DNA of 64,000 bases from the NCBI GenBank assembly GCA_034440635.1, contig JAOTON010002233.1, positions 62,001-126,000 of the forward strand. The letters run 5' to 3'. The translations under genes were made by a program, and so were the position numbers. A model generated the notes under the pieces. The model had not been told where the DNA came from and did not search any database. It saw nothing but the letters and a program-made list of their open reading frames with translations. This document shows positions 32,050 to 44,029 of the stretch, piece by piece. The DNA comes from Lepas anatifera. Its lineage: Eukaryota > Arthropoda > Thecostraca > Lepadidae. Position 1 is the stretch's first letter. Every line of letters starts with the position of its first letter.

Positions 32050-33440
32050 CCGAACGGTGCACCTTTGAGGACGCAGTACCGAGGAACACATCGTTATGCA
32101 GCTTGCGCATGATGAAATGTCTAAAGGAAGACTGCAAAAATAGCCGATTTCACGTGAGCCTAACGCAATATTTCAACAAGCCAGTATAAAGCCGCAGAAT
32201 TTGCTCCAGAATAGAATATCGTTCCAGGACCCCAAAAACATGAAACACGTTATTAACCCCAACCTAGATATTCGCTCAGATTATTTTTAGAAAGTTCTGG
32301 TTGAGTTTGCTTGTTTGGTACTTCAAAGGGCAGTGTCAGAATTGGAGTAAGATCCTGCGTCGGTTCAAGCTTCACATTTTGGCACACAGTGCTGTTGTTC
32401 ACAGTCACATGAGGTTATGGGACGGGACAACCAAAATGCGTGGAATTTACTCGGATAAAATTAATTCAGCATCTCCTCACGAAGTTACATTACGATAGAT
32501 AACTAGAACTGTAGCAGCATTGGAAGCAGGGTTTGCTAGTCACGCACAACTATAATCACATCGACATGGATTCTCTGCTTGACGTGAATGAATTAAAAAC
32601 CATACATGTATGATTTTTTAGAACTTTTTGAAGCTGGGAAATTAATTAATTTTGAGCTGAGTGATCCGTTAAAAACCGGCCCAAGACTTAGCCGAAGCAA
32701 TTTTTCATGGAGCACGATGTAAAATAATGAACAGATTTAAGACCCATGTGTGGATGTAGTTTTCTCACACGTCGCACTCTCTTCGAATAAAAAATATGCA
32801 AAAAAATTCGACTTCGAATAAAGTAATAGAAAGTATGAGTTGTAATGTAAAAGGCCCTAAACCTATTGTCACATTTGAAAATTGAAAAAGAAGCAAAAAC
32901 GCACACAGCGTACAAGTCACTGTTGAACTGTAATTAGGAGCACCGCACAACGTGTTGGTGTCAAATCGAAAGCGGACAATACGCAAGAAAAGCCAACTCC
33001 TTATTGAAGCCCAGTAGATTTCCTACGAAGGTCTCACACAAACTGGATCTATTGCATCCCCGTACGCGTGAACTTACCAGCACGTGGAACAAACTGTATG
33101 AGACTCCTTCCATGGGGTATTTTCCTCGTGGTATACCAACGAGTGGGTTAGTATATGATACTCATCCGGTCTCAGAATTGTGGAATTTGTATAACGGGTG
33201 TGAAATGGCACAATATTCCCCTCTCCTTAACCAGGAATACAGGGAAAAAGCTCGTCAGGGGCAGGCATCTGTATTCCCGTCGATAAAGATCATACGCCTC
33301 TAAGAAAAGTCTGCTTCAGTTGTTTTTCTACGGTATCTTTCAGGGGTGTGGCAGAATATTGGCCCACAAATGGTGCCTTTCATGAAAAGTCCGGGTCGTT
33401 TTTCATTTCATTGCTTCGGAAGGATAGCTCCTTAAAGTTA
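32050..33440. other. No gene supported; one 99-codon open frame at 33004-33303
   Basis: The 33004-33303 frame (containing the residues QYSPLLNQEYREKARQG) looks less biased than its neighbours but begins with TTG and has no ATG start nearby. It has no domain I recognise. It could be an exon or retroelement fragment, or chance. Confidence 0.2.
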
Positions 33441-33479
33441 CCGTGGAAACTTTGAGTCCTTGCTATCCAGTTGGCTTTT

Positions 33480-33670
33480 CATCGCCGTCGGGTCTGGAAT
33501 GGTCTCTCGCCGTCTCTCCCCAGAGACAGGACTGCGGCGTCGGGTGCGGCAGGGTCGGGTCGTCAGGGTGGGTCGGGTCGGTGGGTGGGACCCGGCGTGT
33601 TTATGGGGCCTGACGGATGGGTGTGATGACCCGCCAGGACGAGACAGGGCGCCGAACCTCCACCAAGTGG
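33480..33670. other. GC-rich patch with GTCGGGTC repeats
   Basis: Contains imperfect GGGTCGGGTCG/GGGTGGGTCGG runs (about 33550-33590). Open frames on both strands follow from composition. No function inferred. Confidence 0.3.
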
Positions 33671-34383
33671 CAACCTGCCGAAATCCACCCATAAATGGAC
33701 AGGTTTCATGTCAACTTCGACTGATTGGCGTCTATAAAACCCCGAGCCAGGGATCCAATGGTATAATGGATGGAACACAATTCTTGAGCGACACCTAGGA
33801 ATCTGGTCGAGGCAAAACGTGAGAGAAAAGAACACTTCGGTAGGTATAGGCTAAGAGTTTACGCACCATGCACCCGCATAAGCGTAGCCATTGCAAGCCC
33901 AGTAATGGTACCGTACCGTGCAGCAGGAGCCCCGGTCTGCGGTGAAGACCTGTTGTCACTGGCGGCGAGGTAAGTGACCTGAGGGGTGAATGACAGGCTG
34001 CAACTCAGCACTGACCTCTGCCATGCGCTGCACCCGAGGCCACTGCTGTAACTGACCCTACTCAGTCTCTAGTGATGTCGCTGAACCAATCAGGGTATCT
34101 GACAAAATCACTCAACCAACTTGCATGGGCACGAGGGAAGACCTAGCATTTCTCACTACTCGCAGACTTCTACTACCTACACGGCGTGGACGAAATGGCT
34201 TATATTGGGAGGTTTTGGAAATCCATGACCGGTTTTGCATCAGTCACATGTCCTGTCAGGCATTCTCCGTGACACGAATGCCAAAGTGGTGCATGTGAAA
34301 ATGAGTTTCCATTTCTTGACGAAATTTAAAGATCCTCGTACTTTTCCTTCGACCAGCTTCTACGTCAGCTCAATTGTCAATTG
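33671..34383. other. No gene seen
   Basis: No supported feature. Confidence 0.35.
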
Positions 34384-34466
34384 CTCTCCCTCTCTCTCTC
34401 TCTCTCTCTATCCCTCTCCCTCTCTCTCTCCCTCCTCTCCCCTCTCTCTCTCTTCTTCTCCCCTCT

Positions 34467-34504
<38 letters not shown>

Positions 34505-34519
34505 TCTCTCTCACACACA
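34384..34519. repeat. Long (CT)n tract
   Basis: An imperfect CT/CCT run of about 135 bp, ending in TCACACACAG. On the opposite strand it is a GAGA tract, which in arthropods can bind GAGA-factor-type proteins. Confidence 0.95.
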
Positions 34520-34860
34520 GCTGACGCGGTCACGGTACCGTGCCGGCCAGAGTCGCCGCCGCCGACGCGACGCGACGGTGCGGAGAGGCCAACTTCCGGG
34601 TCCGAGGAGAACTCAGCGGCGCACAGCAGTCTAACCGAGACGCGGCGGCCAACGCAGATGGCGGGGGCGGCTGGTGGTGGCAAGCCCGGCACCCGAGACT
34701 CCAGACGTTCGACACTGGTCTTGGCGTGGAGAGCATGCATGGAACTGAGTATATGTATCGACCGCGACCAAGTGTTACTGCGTTGGGCATTGGCGATTAA
34801 TTTCGGGCGGTTAAGGAAGGTTTTTGGATGGATTGGTGGGCGTGTTTCAGAGCAGTGATT
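34520..34860 (+). promoter_or_regulatory. CpG-rich block abutting the CT/GAGA tract, possible promoter
   Basis: CGCCGCCGCCGACGCGACGC and an ETS-like ACTTCCGGG (about 34591) follow the CT tract. The association of a GAGA tract with a CpG-rich segment is promoter-like, but no initiator or splice donor is convincing. Confidence 0.3.
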
Positions 34861-36145
34861 TGACATCACCGCTGCCGCCTGGTGGACTGCGGGTGGTGGA
34901 TATGGATGGGGCGATGGGCCGATCGGCGACAGGTGTCACCTTGAGATGACTGTACAACAGGTGGAGGAGGCACGCCACCGTCTCCGCAAACGTAGCTCTG
35001 ATATATCTATATTTGAACTGATGAGATTGCTAGAATTAGGACTTCATTACCAGCACCAGCAGGGTGTCGAAGACGCTCACTCTATCACCTGCTCACCTAA
35101 GATTTAATGGGTTGGCAAGAAGTACCTCGAGGGTAACAACAGCCAGGGAGTTATCCAGCTCATAAGGAACTGATTGCTACACGGTTGTTTGCAAAAGGTC
35201 AACTTGAAACTGACCAGGAAGTAATCAGCAAGAACAGAGGAGTTCAGGATAAGGACGCGTGGACTGAGAGCGAGGAGGACAGCAGTCATTAGCTCAATGT
35301 CACCGGGAGGCTGAAGGTTTGTCGCTCCCATTTTGGGACATTAACTAGCCCGCAGATGGCATTCTAATAGCAATGCACCACCGTCTAGAACATCGTCGCC
35401 ATTGGAGTCACTGCCCACCAAATTATTGCTTCATTCATGATATATGTGGGGGCGAAAACAGAGTAAGAAAAGTCAGCGCCTGGCAAAAGGCAACAAGAAA
35501 AAATTTAAATATTGATATTTGATAGATCAGTTGCTAAGAGTTGGATGATGTGTGATTGATTTTTTCGGTGTTATGTATAATACTGAGAGCTGTGCAATGT
35601 ACATACATGACTGAATTGATTATACGGTATTCTCATGAAATCTCTAGGTTTTGACAGTTTTCAACTTCTTGTTCACGGTGTTCGGGTTTCATCTCGCTTA
35701 GACACGGCTCAAACGCTCTCTGACTTCCAGCTGGAAACAGCGTGGGCAGGTTCCACATCCTAATCCACCCCAAAAATACCATTCAACAAAAGTAGCCGCC
35801 ATTGGCTTTGTGTGCGTTGCAGGCGTCATCATCCACAATTGCACTGGCTAGGTAAGTGGCGACCGCGACCGCTGCGGAGCCGGCCAAGCATCTGTTCCCA
35901 GCGAGGGCGTTGAACCGGCCCCAGACAGAAGCCTGAGGTCTGTCGACTCCGACCATCTGAGACCATCTGACCGGCCAAGAACGTCGCTGGTGGTGGACGC
36001 TGGCGCACTGTCGCTGCTGACGCCAAGCTTAGGGTACCCAGCGCGTGCTGCCGGGCCGATGAAGTAGCCGGATCTGCCGGATGCACTCAGCTTCTCACCA
36101 GCCGCTTCAGCCCGGCATTGTTGGTTTGGTAGTGATGGTCCAATT
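34861..36145. other. No gene seen; GC-rich patch 35690-36090
   Basis: Nothing recognisable as coding. The patch near 35840-36080 is CpG-richer than its surroundings. Confidence 0.35.
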
Positions 36146-36192
36146 TGGAGGGTTTAACGACGCACCAACTGCTGAGGTCATATGGCGTCGGA
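36146..36192 (-). mobile_element. SINE-1 3'-end fragment
   Basis: GGTTTAACGACGCACCAACT then GGTCATATGGCGTCG, the reverse complement of the SINE-1 3' part. Confidence 0.65.
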
Positions 36193-36807
36193 GGCGGCAG
36201 ATTAGTATCCAGTCTGGAGTTAAGACAGGGTACTGCTTCTGGGTGGACTGGTTTTGTATTTGGGACTGGTAAAGCTCCCCATTTTAAGCGGTATACAGGT
36301 TTGTAAATCTCAACATCAGTCTAGCAGCTTTACAAATCTGAGCAGAAGCCACAGAGGTATAGATTCAATTCTGGGCTTTCAAGCTCGCGCATTCACATCT
36401 CAGAATAAAATATTGCTTCAGGGGTCACATAGACTGTGTTAGACCGAACAAAATACAAAACAATATTGAGGCTATCAAAGCAACGGAACGATATAGCTCC
36501 GTATGGTGAGTTCTACGCGAGGCGTTTTTTTACTCATGTTTACATACAGATACTGATGGAGAATGAGGGAGAGAACCTGGACACCCTCCCCATTTCTGAC
36601 TTGCACAGAACCCCTCGGTGGTTCTGTGTCATTTCCGGAGTTTTATAAATTAAGTACATTTCGTTTTGTTACACTTCTAATAACTGAGGACATAGCTTAG
36701 CTGCTACAGCCAAACAAGCAACCAGTGAAATGTTCGATTCTGACAGTTTATGGGCATTTGCTGAAAACAACATTCACGAGGGCGATTTACATATCCGTGT
36801 TTATCAG
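36193..36807. other. No gene seen
   Basis: No supported feature. Confidence 0.35.
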
Positions 36808-37629
36808 CCCCTCAGCGCCTGGGGGTCCGATCAGACCACGCTCAGTTTTTCGAAAACGATTTTTGAGCCGATTCAAATGAGACGTGCTTAGCTTTGCAGG
36901 CCTGTAGGGTGATTCATGTGACAACTTGTGAAACAAATTGACATCAGACCAGGTCGGGTGAACGAGTTATGACGTCATTTCTATACCCATGTAAGATGAT
37001 TCTGTTCTTCTAAAATGAGGCTGACAAAACCAGGGCAAAACCAAAACCAAAACCACTTGGCTTCTAGAAGAGCGAAATTGAGTTTCTAAATATCATTTGA
37101 AAGCTTTTGAAAATAAGGAATTGCATGCTGTCATCTATTTTGAGGTCAGGTCGATACCAACGTCACCAGGGGTCATCCAATGTCACGGTTTTTAGAATTG
37201 ACTGTGTTTATAACTTTTGAACGAAACATGATAAAATTTGATTGAATTTGGTATCATAGTAATCATCATAGCCAAAGGATTCAAGTGATATGAAACATGA
37301 CCTTGAAATGACATTAATTGACCTTGAAGAATGTGACATTACAAAGTCATGCCACACATCATCTAGACCCTCGGGTCAAGATGAAAACATTGGTGTCTTT
37401 TTTCAGATCTATCGGTTCCCGAGTTATAAGGCATTTTCTAAATGACTCTAAATTTGACTCATTTTGGCCTACTGTGACGTCAGGGGCCAACGTATATGGT
37501 TCAAACTCGGCTCCAGAGTAGAAGACTTTGAAACGGCACTTCTAGCGCAGTTTCACTTCTCCGTATCACTCACGTCTCCCGAGATTGTAGGGGGTTGATC
37601 GAAGCCTCCCCCAGGCGGTGCCGGGTTAA
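36808..37629 (-). mobile_element. TTAA element E5 (GATC core)
   Basis: The right end terminates at TTAA (37626-37629). On the minus strand it reads TTAACCCGGCACCGCC, TGGGGGAGGCTTCGATCAAC. The left end has CCTCAGCGCC, then GGGGGTCCGATCAGACC, but its TTAA is mutated. Interior motifs (GGCCTGTAGGGTGATTCATG, TTGACATCAGACCAGGTC, TTTTGAGGTCAGGTC) are shared with 24689-25177, and inverted at 41125 and 47560. No transposase. Confidence 0.65.
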
Positions 37630-38309
37630 CGTGCTTGGGAGCATTTACCGATGTCCCTCAATTCCAATTTATCATAATCTGCGCAGGTTAAGGAAATCTG
37701 ACTAATTCCATAAAGTGTGAAATAGTAAAGACTACTATGAACTATCATTTCAGGCGGTTGAACCATGTATAACTGAATAATTTTTGGTCTGGGTTCATAT
37801 TTTTCGTTTACATGGTAGTGAAAAGGTAACCGAAATTTGAAGCATTAAAGCAATTCTACAAAAGTACCCACCCGCTACTCCCAAAGCAGCAAGACGAACA
37901 CGCCAATGAGTAATAGGTTTATTGCCGTATTAGTCCTGCTGCTTGTGAGTAGCAAGTGGTAATAGGTTTCCTGATGAGTAATAGGTTTCCCAGATGTTGA
38001 GTCTTTAACAGAACCATATACAGACTGCAGGCGTATCGTGACAGCGCGGACGTATTTCACCTCAGCATACAGGAAGAGGCGTTGACGACGACAGCTGGAT
38101 GGCGCTACCTGTAAACCTGGCCGAGCGTGAATCCAACAGATGATGTCGAGACTGCGGAAGTGCCGCCGACTCCCAGAGCCAGCTCGCTCGAGCTCTGATT
38201 ACAGACCAATATTATTCAATAGATATTTCGACAGATTTTCTGGACTTGACGACATCCGACAGTGGTGTCTTTGACCTCTTTGACGGCGGACTGATACCCG
38301 GCGGAATCA
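37630..38309. other. No gene seen
   Basis: Contains a short direct repeat of AGTAATAGGTTT (37908 and 37976) and nothing else recognisable. Confidence 0.35.
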
Positions 38310-38500
38310 GGGAGGGGGCGGTGATTAGTGAATAGCGCGTCTGTCTACTAAGTCACCGGTCCTGGGTTCAAGTCCCGGCGAAGCCTCTGAATAAGCCAAT
38401 CTGATCCCCCAAATCCCTTCCAACAGGGTATAGAGTTGGTGACACCGTATGACCCTGGCAGTTAGTGCGTCGTTAAGCCCCAACAATGATTATCATTGTA
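38310..38500 (+). mobile_element. SINE-1, near full length
   Basis: Tract GGGGGCGGTGATTAGTGAAT, B box GGGTTCAAGTCCC, CTCTGAATAAGCCAATCTGA, AACAGGGTATAGAGTTGGTG, GTTAGTGCGTCGTTAAGCCC and an ATGATTATCATTG tail. More diverged than the copy at 29538; no clear TSD. Confidence 0.85.
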
Positions 38501-38538
38501 ATTTGGTGCAATAAGCAACATTTTACCGGCATACAATT

Positions 38539-39420
38539 GCCGCACCTGGTTTTAAATGATCTATTGGCAGAAGTACCGGAGGAACATTTTGTCATGGCAA
38601 ATAGGGCCTTAGTATTCTTTTTCATTTTGTAGAAACGCAAAAGGGCAAGGCCGTTAGAGTAAAAGTGCGTTTAAAAATGGTGAACTTTTAAACTCTATTA
38701 AGTACGATTTCATCAATAAAGTCGACGTAAAACTACAATGAAGAATGAGTTCCGCTGCGGCAATGAGACCCCCTGTCACACATCTACACAGCAAGCCGAT
38801 ATTCGGACCACCAGAATCAGTGGATGTCGGTTCCCTGTCACACATTGTAGTCGGACGACCGAGAGTCATTGGATGTCGGCCCCTGTACACACTTAGTCAG
38901 ACGACCAGAGAGTCATTGATGTCGGCCCCTGTACACATTGTAGTCGGACGACCAGAGTCGTGGATGTCGGTCCCTTGTCACATTTAGTCGGACGACCAGA
39001 GGTCATATGTCGCTTGTACAATTTAGTCGACACAAGTTATTCCCTTAATTACACGACCGTATTCCTTAATTTCACGACCAATCTATGTCGTCCTTTAATT
39101 GTAGTCGACGACCAAGAGTATTTCGCTTAATTTTCACTAAGTCATGCCCTCTTAACCAGTATCCTAAGCGACGACCAGTCATATTCCTTGTCACACATTT
39201 AGTCGACGACCAGAGTCATGATTCGCCCTTCCACTTGTCACGACCAAGAGTCTATGTGTCCCCTGTCAATTTATACTACAGTATATCCTGAAGGCACCGC
39301 CCCCTACAGTATTGGATGTAGGTCCCTTGTCACACATTGTAGTCGGACGACCAGAGAGTCATTGGATGTCGGTCCCCTGTCACACATTGTAGTCGGACGA
39401 CGACCAGCACCTGGCTTTGA
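38539..39420 (+). repeat. Higher-order repeat, unit 1: unique segment plus 50-bp tandem array
   Basis: A 270-bp segment (GCCGCACCTGGTTTTAAATG ...) recurs at 39485. It is followed by 50-bp units with GTCGGACGACCAGAGAGTCA, TTGGATGTCGG and CCCTGTCACACATT. Units at 38990-39290 are full of small deletions and substitutions relative to the clean units on either side. Confidence 0.85.
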
Positions 39421-39484
39421 GTAATATAATAATGATAATTATTGTCAGAATAATTATAATTATTATTAATATATACTTATAATA

Positions 39485-40010
39485 GCCGCACCTGGTTTTA
39501 AATGATCTATTGGCAGAAGTACCAATAGTACGGAGGGACATTGTGTCATGGCAAATAGGGCCTTTGTATTCGTTTTTTTGTAGAAAAGCAAAAAGGCAAG
39601 GCCGTTAGAGAAAAGGTGCATTCAAAATGGTGAACTCTTTAACTCTATTAAGTACAATTTCATCAATAAAGTTGACGTAAAACTACAATGTAGAATAAGT
39701 TCCGCTGAGGCAACGAGACCCCCTGTCACACATTTACACAGCAGGCCGATAGTCGGACGATCAGAGAGTCATGGTGATGATTAGAGTTTTAGGGCACTGC
39801 AGCTGAGGCACTGTAGTCGGACGACCAGAGAGTCAGTGGATGTCGGCCCCTGTCACACACTGAAGTCGGACGACCAGAGAGTCAGTGGATGTTGGTCCCC
39901 TGTCACACACTGTATTCGGACGACCAGAGAGTCAGTGGATGTCGGTCCCCTGTCACACACTGTAGTCGGACGACCAGAGAGTCAGTGGATGTCGGTCTCC
40001 TCGCGGCAGC
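39485..40010 (+). repeat. Higher-order repeat, unit 2: unique segment plus clean 50-bp array
   Basis: 39485-39760 repeats 38539-38812 with one roughly 10-bp insertion. Four regular 50-bp units follow (39809-40000). The array ends in CpG-rich sequence (40000-40130). Confidence 0.88.
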
Positions 40011-40130
40011 CCCGGACGTTCTGGGTGGTCCCAGCAGGCCACTGGCGGTGCCGGAGCGGACACCGACCCTTGACCGGGCATGGGCCCACGCTCCAAGGTC
40101 CTGACCTCCGGCGGGCTGGAGCTCCAGCCA

Positions 40131-41124
40131 ATTGTGACGCAATTATACCATGATTGTGCCATTCAAACACGCACGCGCCAGGAGCGTTTTGTAACCGAGA
40201 ATAGCATTATTGATTGCTGGTTCTCGGACCGGAAAAGAAGGAGTCAGCCTGGTTTTCGACTAGGGAATTATACGTGGAAGGGCATGTGGTTGTTTAAATG
40301 CTACTGAGTTTTACTTCTATTCAGTTTCCGTTGTTCGGAAATTTCTATCATGAAAAAAGCAGCCAGCGTGTGCCGTCAGAGGTTTTTTTCGCGGTCTTCA
40401 GAAGACAAGTAAAGGTGAACAACAGGACTTTTTAACGTATAAAGTTAAAAGGAGGCTAAAATACATTAGTCCTTCAATCAAGCACAGTAGCCGTATAAGG
40501 CAAGCCCCATTAAAAATTCCCTTTCGGAAGATGTGGGTGAAAAATCTGCCACAATGGAGAGAAATACATATGTAAAAATGTGATTCGCATGAAAAGTTTC
40601 AATGTGATCCCGTGGATACCCATCCGTCCCACGTTGTAGCACCAAAGTCAAAATCAAACAGAGGCGTAGCAAAGGGGCGCAGGCCCATTTGCCCCCATCA
40701 GAGCCCAAATGTCCTGAGGTCGCTAGTCTTCTGTCATTTCCTCTGTCTTTTCCTGCCGTTGCCACTACCTCAACTGCAGAGGTGACTGGCTTGAAGTTCA
40801 GCGGTTTTGTTCTTGAGTTAGGTCGCTATGACACGCATTAATGTGTGCATTTCAGGGTTCTCGGCAAACCAAGCTGTCTCCTGCGTCTGGAAGTGACGGA
40901 ACGCTCAGGTCAGAAGCAAAACAGCTCATGCCAAGCTCTGGCCAGTTTTGCATGGTACGAAGTGATAATTCTCAGGTAAAAATAGTGTAGTCTTACCCCA
41001 CGAATACTTTTTTTCCCACGTGTTTATAAGTCAGTCGCATTTTGAAGGAACAAGGTGAAACCAAAATATTTCAATATGAAACTGTTGAACATGACCTATA
41101 TGATACGCAATAAACCCTGATCAT
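40131..41124. other. No gene seen
   Basis: No supported feature. Confidence 0.35.
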
Positions 41125-41345
41125 TGGTAAACTTGAGCAGGACTGAGAACTTGACTGAGCTTTTCTAAAAGCTGAGTTGCACCCTGGTTTTGTCCGTCTC
41201 TTTTCGGAAGAACAGGTTCACCTTACCTGGGTTTAAAAATGACGTCCTGGCCCGCTGGTCTAACATGACTTGATGTCAGTTTTTGGTAATATGTTGTCAA
41301 ATTGATTATCCTAAAAGTCCGCAAAGAGACGGCGTCTCATTGGCG
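41125..41345 (-). repeat. GATC-core TTAA element, internal remnant
   Basis: TTTTCTAAAAGCTGAGTTGC, TTGTCCGTCT, AACAGGTTCACCTTAC, AATGACGTC, TTGTCAAATTGAT and CGTCTCATT are in the same order as 47600-47800. Confidence 0.55.
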
Positions 41346-41374
41346 TCTCCCTTACATGTCGTTTTCCATCCGTC

Positions 41375-41475
41375 CAAAACTGGTGCCCCCTGGTCCGGAT
41401 GGCCCCTCCCCTCCCCGATCATGCCCCCCCCACCGATCGAGAATACTGGATCCACCTATGTTAGGGCTGGCTCCC
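41375..41475. mobile_element. Degraded hAT-like MITE fragment
   Basis: GCCCCCTGGTCCGGATGG and CGATCATGCCCCCCC resemble the interior of 14729-14972. The end ATACTGGATCCACCTATG is a degenerate terminus. Confidence 0.5.
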
Positions 41476-42606
41476 AAGACATGTAATTTCTGAAAGTCTG
41501 AGATGTTGAGAGTTCAAGCGAAATACTTTCCACGCTGATAGACTAGCGCAGCGATACTGAGGGCAAATGCGTGGATCGTAGGTACTTCTATTGAACCCCA
41601 GTGGTACTTGAGCCTTTATAAATGTCAAACCAAGTTCATATCGTTGACTGTTTGCTCAGTTTTATTTTAAGAAATACAGGACCTTACCTAGAATTTCAAT
41701 ATCTGCCCCTATGATAGCATCAAACCTTATCGGCCAGGTTAAACACAGAATTCGATGATACCTAAATGCATCAGCCACCATTTACCCTCGTAATAATTCA
41801 GCTACTCCCCAATTAAAGCTGAATTGTATTCCATGCATCCAATGTACTTTTGCATTAAGCTTGATGAGAGATTACGGAAGTCATACTGCGCTCTAGCTCG
41901 GACGCCTTCGTCGACCATGTGCACAAGCCTTTCAAGAGTAGTGCGCAACAACAACGACACGCTCGCTAAGTAGCTGAAGCTGTAAAACTATCGGCTGTAC
42001 ACGCTCGTACACGCTGTTCAGTTATTTGCTGCTGTTTGTTTGGTTCATTATTGGGTGGGCCCGCGGACAGCACGGCGCAAAAACAGGCCCACATTCCGCC
42101 TTGCAAGGTAGCCAGGTCGGCGAGACGTGGCAGGGAGTGGTGGGTGTCGGGGCGGGAAGGGTGGGGCGCACCAGCTGACCTCCGCAGTCCGGTCCAGGTA
42201 CTCACTGCTAAACAGGAAGCCAACCACATGCCTGTCCATCAGCTGAGTGTACCGATCGATACCTAACGCAACCAGGCGGGCTCAACAGGCTAGTTGAATG
42301 TTGCACCTGTCAGAGACTGCGATAAGTTTGATCTATCAATATAAAATCCGTGATAAATAACACCTTTACATTCGAAAGTTATGTCAAATACGTGAAACCC
42401 TTATCTAGACCTAGGCGCATCAAGTAGGAAAATGGAAGAAAGCTGTGCGTGGGAGTAGCACTGTTTTAAAATCTTATTCAAAATGTTGAATATTTGTATT
42501 GTTTAATTAAGAGATAACTGAGTTTAAAATGTTCCATACGATTTTGGACTTATTTTTTGTTAATCAAATATGAACATATGCTTGCTGCACATCCAAGTTG
42601 CAATCG
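41476..42606. other. No gene seen; CpG-rich patch 42050-42200
   Basis: Only compositional features. The patch holds open frames on both strands without motifs. Confidence 0.35.
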
Positions 42607-42690
42607 TGCCTCCCAACAGGGTGAGAGTTGGTGACGCCTTATGACCTAGGCAGTTGGTGCGCCGCGGAATCCCAGCAATCATTAGCATTG
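42607..42690 (+). mobile_element. SINE-1, 5'-truncated
   Basis: TCCCAACAGGGTGAGAGTTG, GTGACGCCTTATGACC, GCAGTTGGTGCG then CAATCATTAGCATTG. The tRNA-like head is absent. Confidence 0.75.
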
Positions 42691-44029
42691 TGTCTGCGCT
42701 CAATTTAATGCTGTTTCCCCACTTACAAGTGCCACCCTTGGCCACGAGGTGGCCGGCGCAGTCCAGCGAGTCCTGGTGTTCCCGGCTAAACTTCATGTTC
42801 TCAAAACGGCTATTACCCAGCCTAATTGCCCCGTTACTTATGCGACCTCTTTTTTCCGACGGGAGCAAGTGTGGACGTTACCAAACGATTCCAGATCTGA
42901 CCACTGCCCAGCACTGGCTAGAAAAATCTGATATCAATATAGCGCTGTTTAAACCATGCTATTGCGGAGCCCTATGGTTTTTTCATAGGCCGCACGTAAA
43001 CAAACCTAGATTGTATATTTTTCGTTCAAAATCAACCAGCCAACATCAAAGCTGAGGGAATCAGGATGGATTAGAACCTGTAAGAATGTAGGGCTTGGCA
43101 TGGTTCGTGCCTAGCCCGACCCACATCTAAGAAGTCCAAGAACTATTTTCAAACGAAGAAGTGCATTCAGCTCACTTGCATTGTGCGTCGATTGTGGTGC
43201 TGGAAAATATATCACTGGAATCGTAGACCCGGAGTCCAAAGTGAAGACCTGGGTTCGGTTCGGTCAGCCACACTAACACGCTGGAAATCGCCTAGCGGCA
43301 CTTACATCTAAGGAGCTGGTCTTTTTAGGAGAACGAGAAATGAGGGCGTGAGCTGGGGAGGAAGATTGATAAGAAGTGAGAAAATTTGAGAGAGCAGTTT
43401 GGAAGCATTTCTCTTTAGCAGTAGTCACTGTGACCAAAGATGTTATAGCTAGAGGAAGCAGCTTCATTTGATAGTTTTGCATCAATGTCGACTGCTCATT
43501 CATCCCTTTTCTTATTCAATTATTTATCTATTTATCCCTTTTCTTAATTTTACATATGCCCACTGGAAGGCAATGCAGTATCATTGGCCACTATAGGTCC
43601 CGCGCCACGCTCCAGAACTAGTGGTAGTAGACCACTTGAACCCCAGGCCTTTCAGCCGGGCTGAAGTCCAGAGAGCACTGGACCACTTGGTCCTTCTGGG
43701 TCGGGCTGGTCACCGAGGACCACCGGACCAGCTGGACCTGTCGGACTGAACTGGAAGTCAGAGGACCGGCTGTTGCTGTCCGGCCGGTGCCGCCGTTCTC
43801 CGACCTGAGGGAATCTCCGTCCACTGCCGACAGCTGGCGGTACCAGCTGCTCTTCATCAGTGGCCATCTGGCGGCACTGTACGCACAGGCACAGCACACC
43901 GGTACCGCCGAACACTCTGACTCCCCACCGCCAACGTCTCCTCATCATCAGCCAACCAAATAAGTACCTCGCACTCTTGCTGGTGACGCATTCCACCTGA
44001 GCGCCCCACTCTGGACTCTGGACCGTCAT
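42691..44029. other. No gene supported; GC-rich flank 43640-43960
   Basis: Small open frames only. The stretch before the 48-bp array is rich in GGACC/GGTCC (43660-43760) and continues without a stop into the array's minus-strand frame. Confidence 0.35.

Noticed and set aside
34235..34858. 207-codon frame
   Set aside because: Half is the CT microsatellite (SLSLSLS); the rest is CpG-rich composition.
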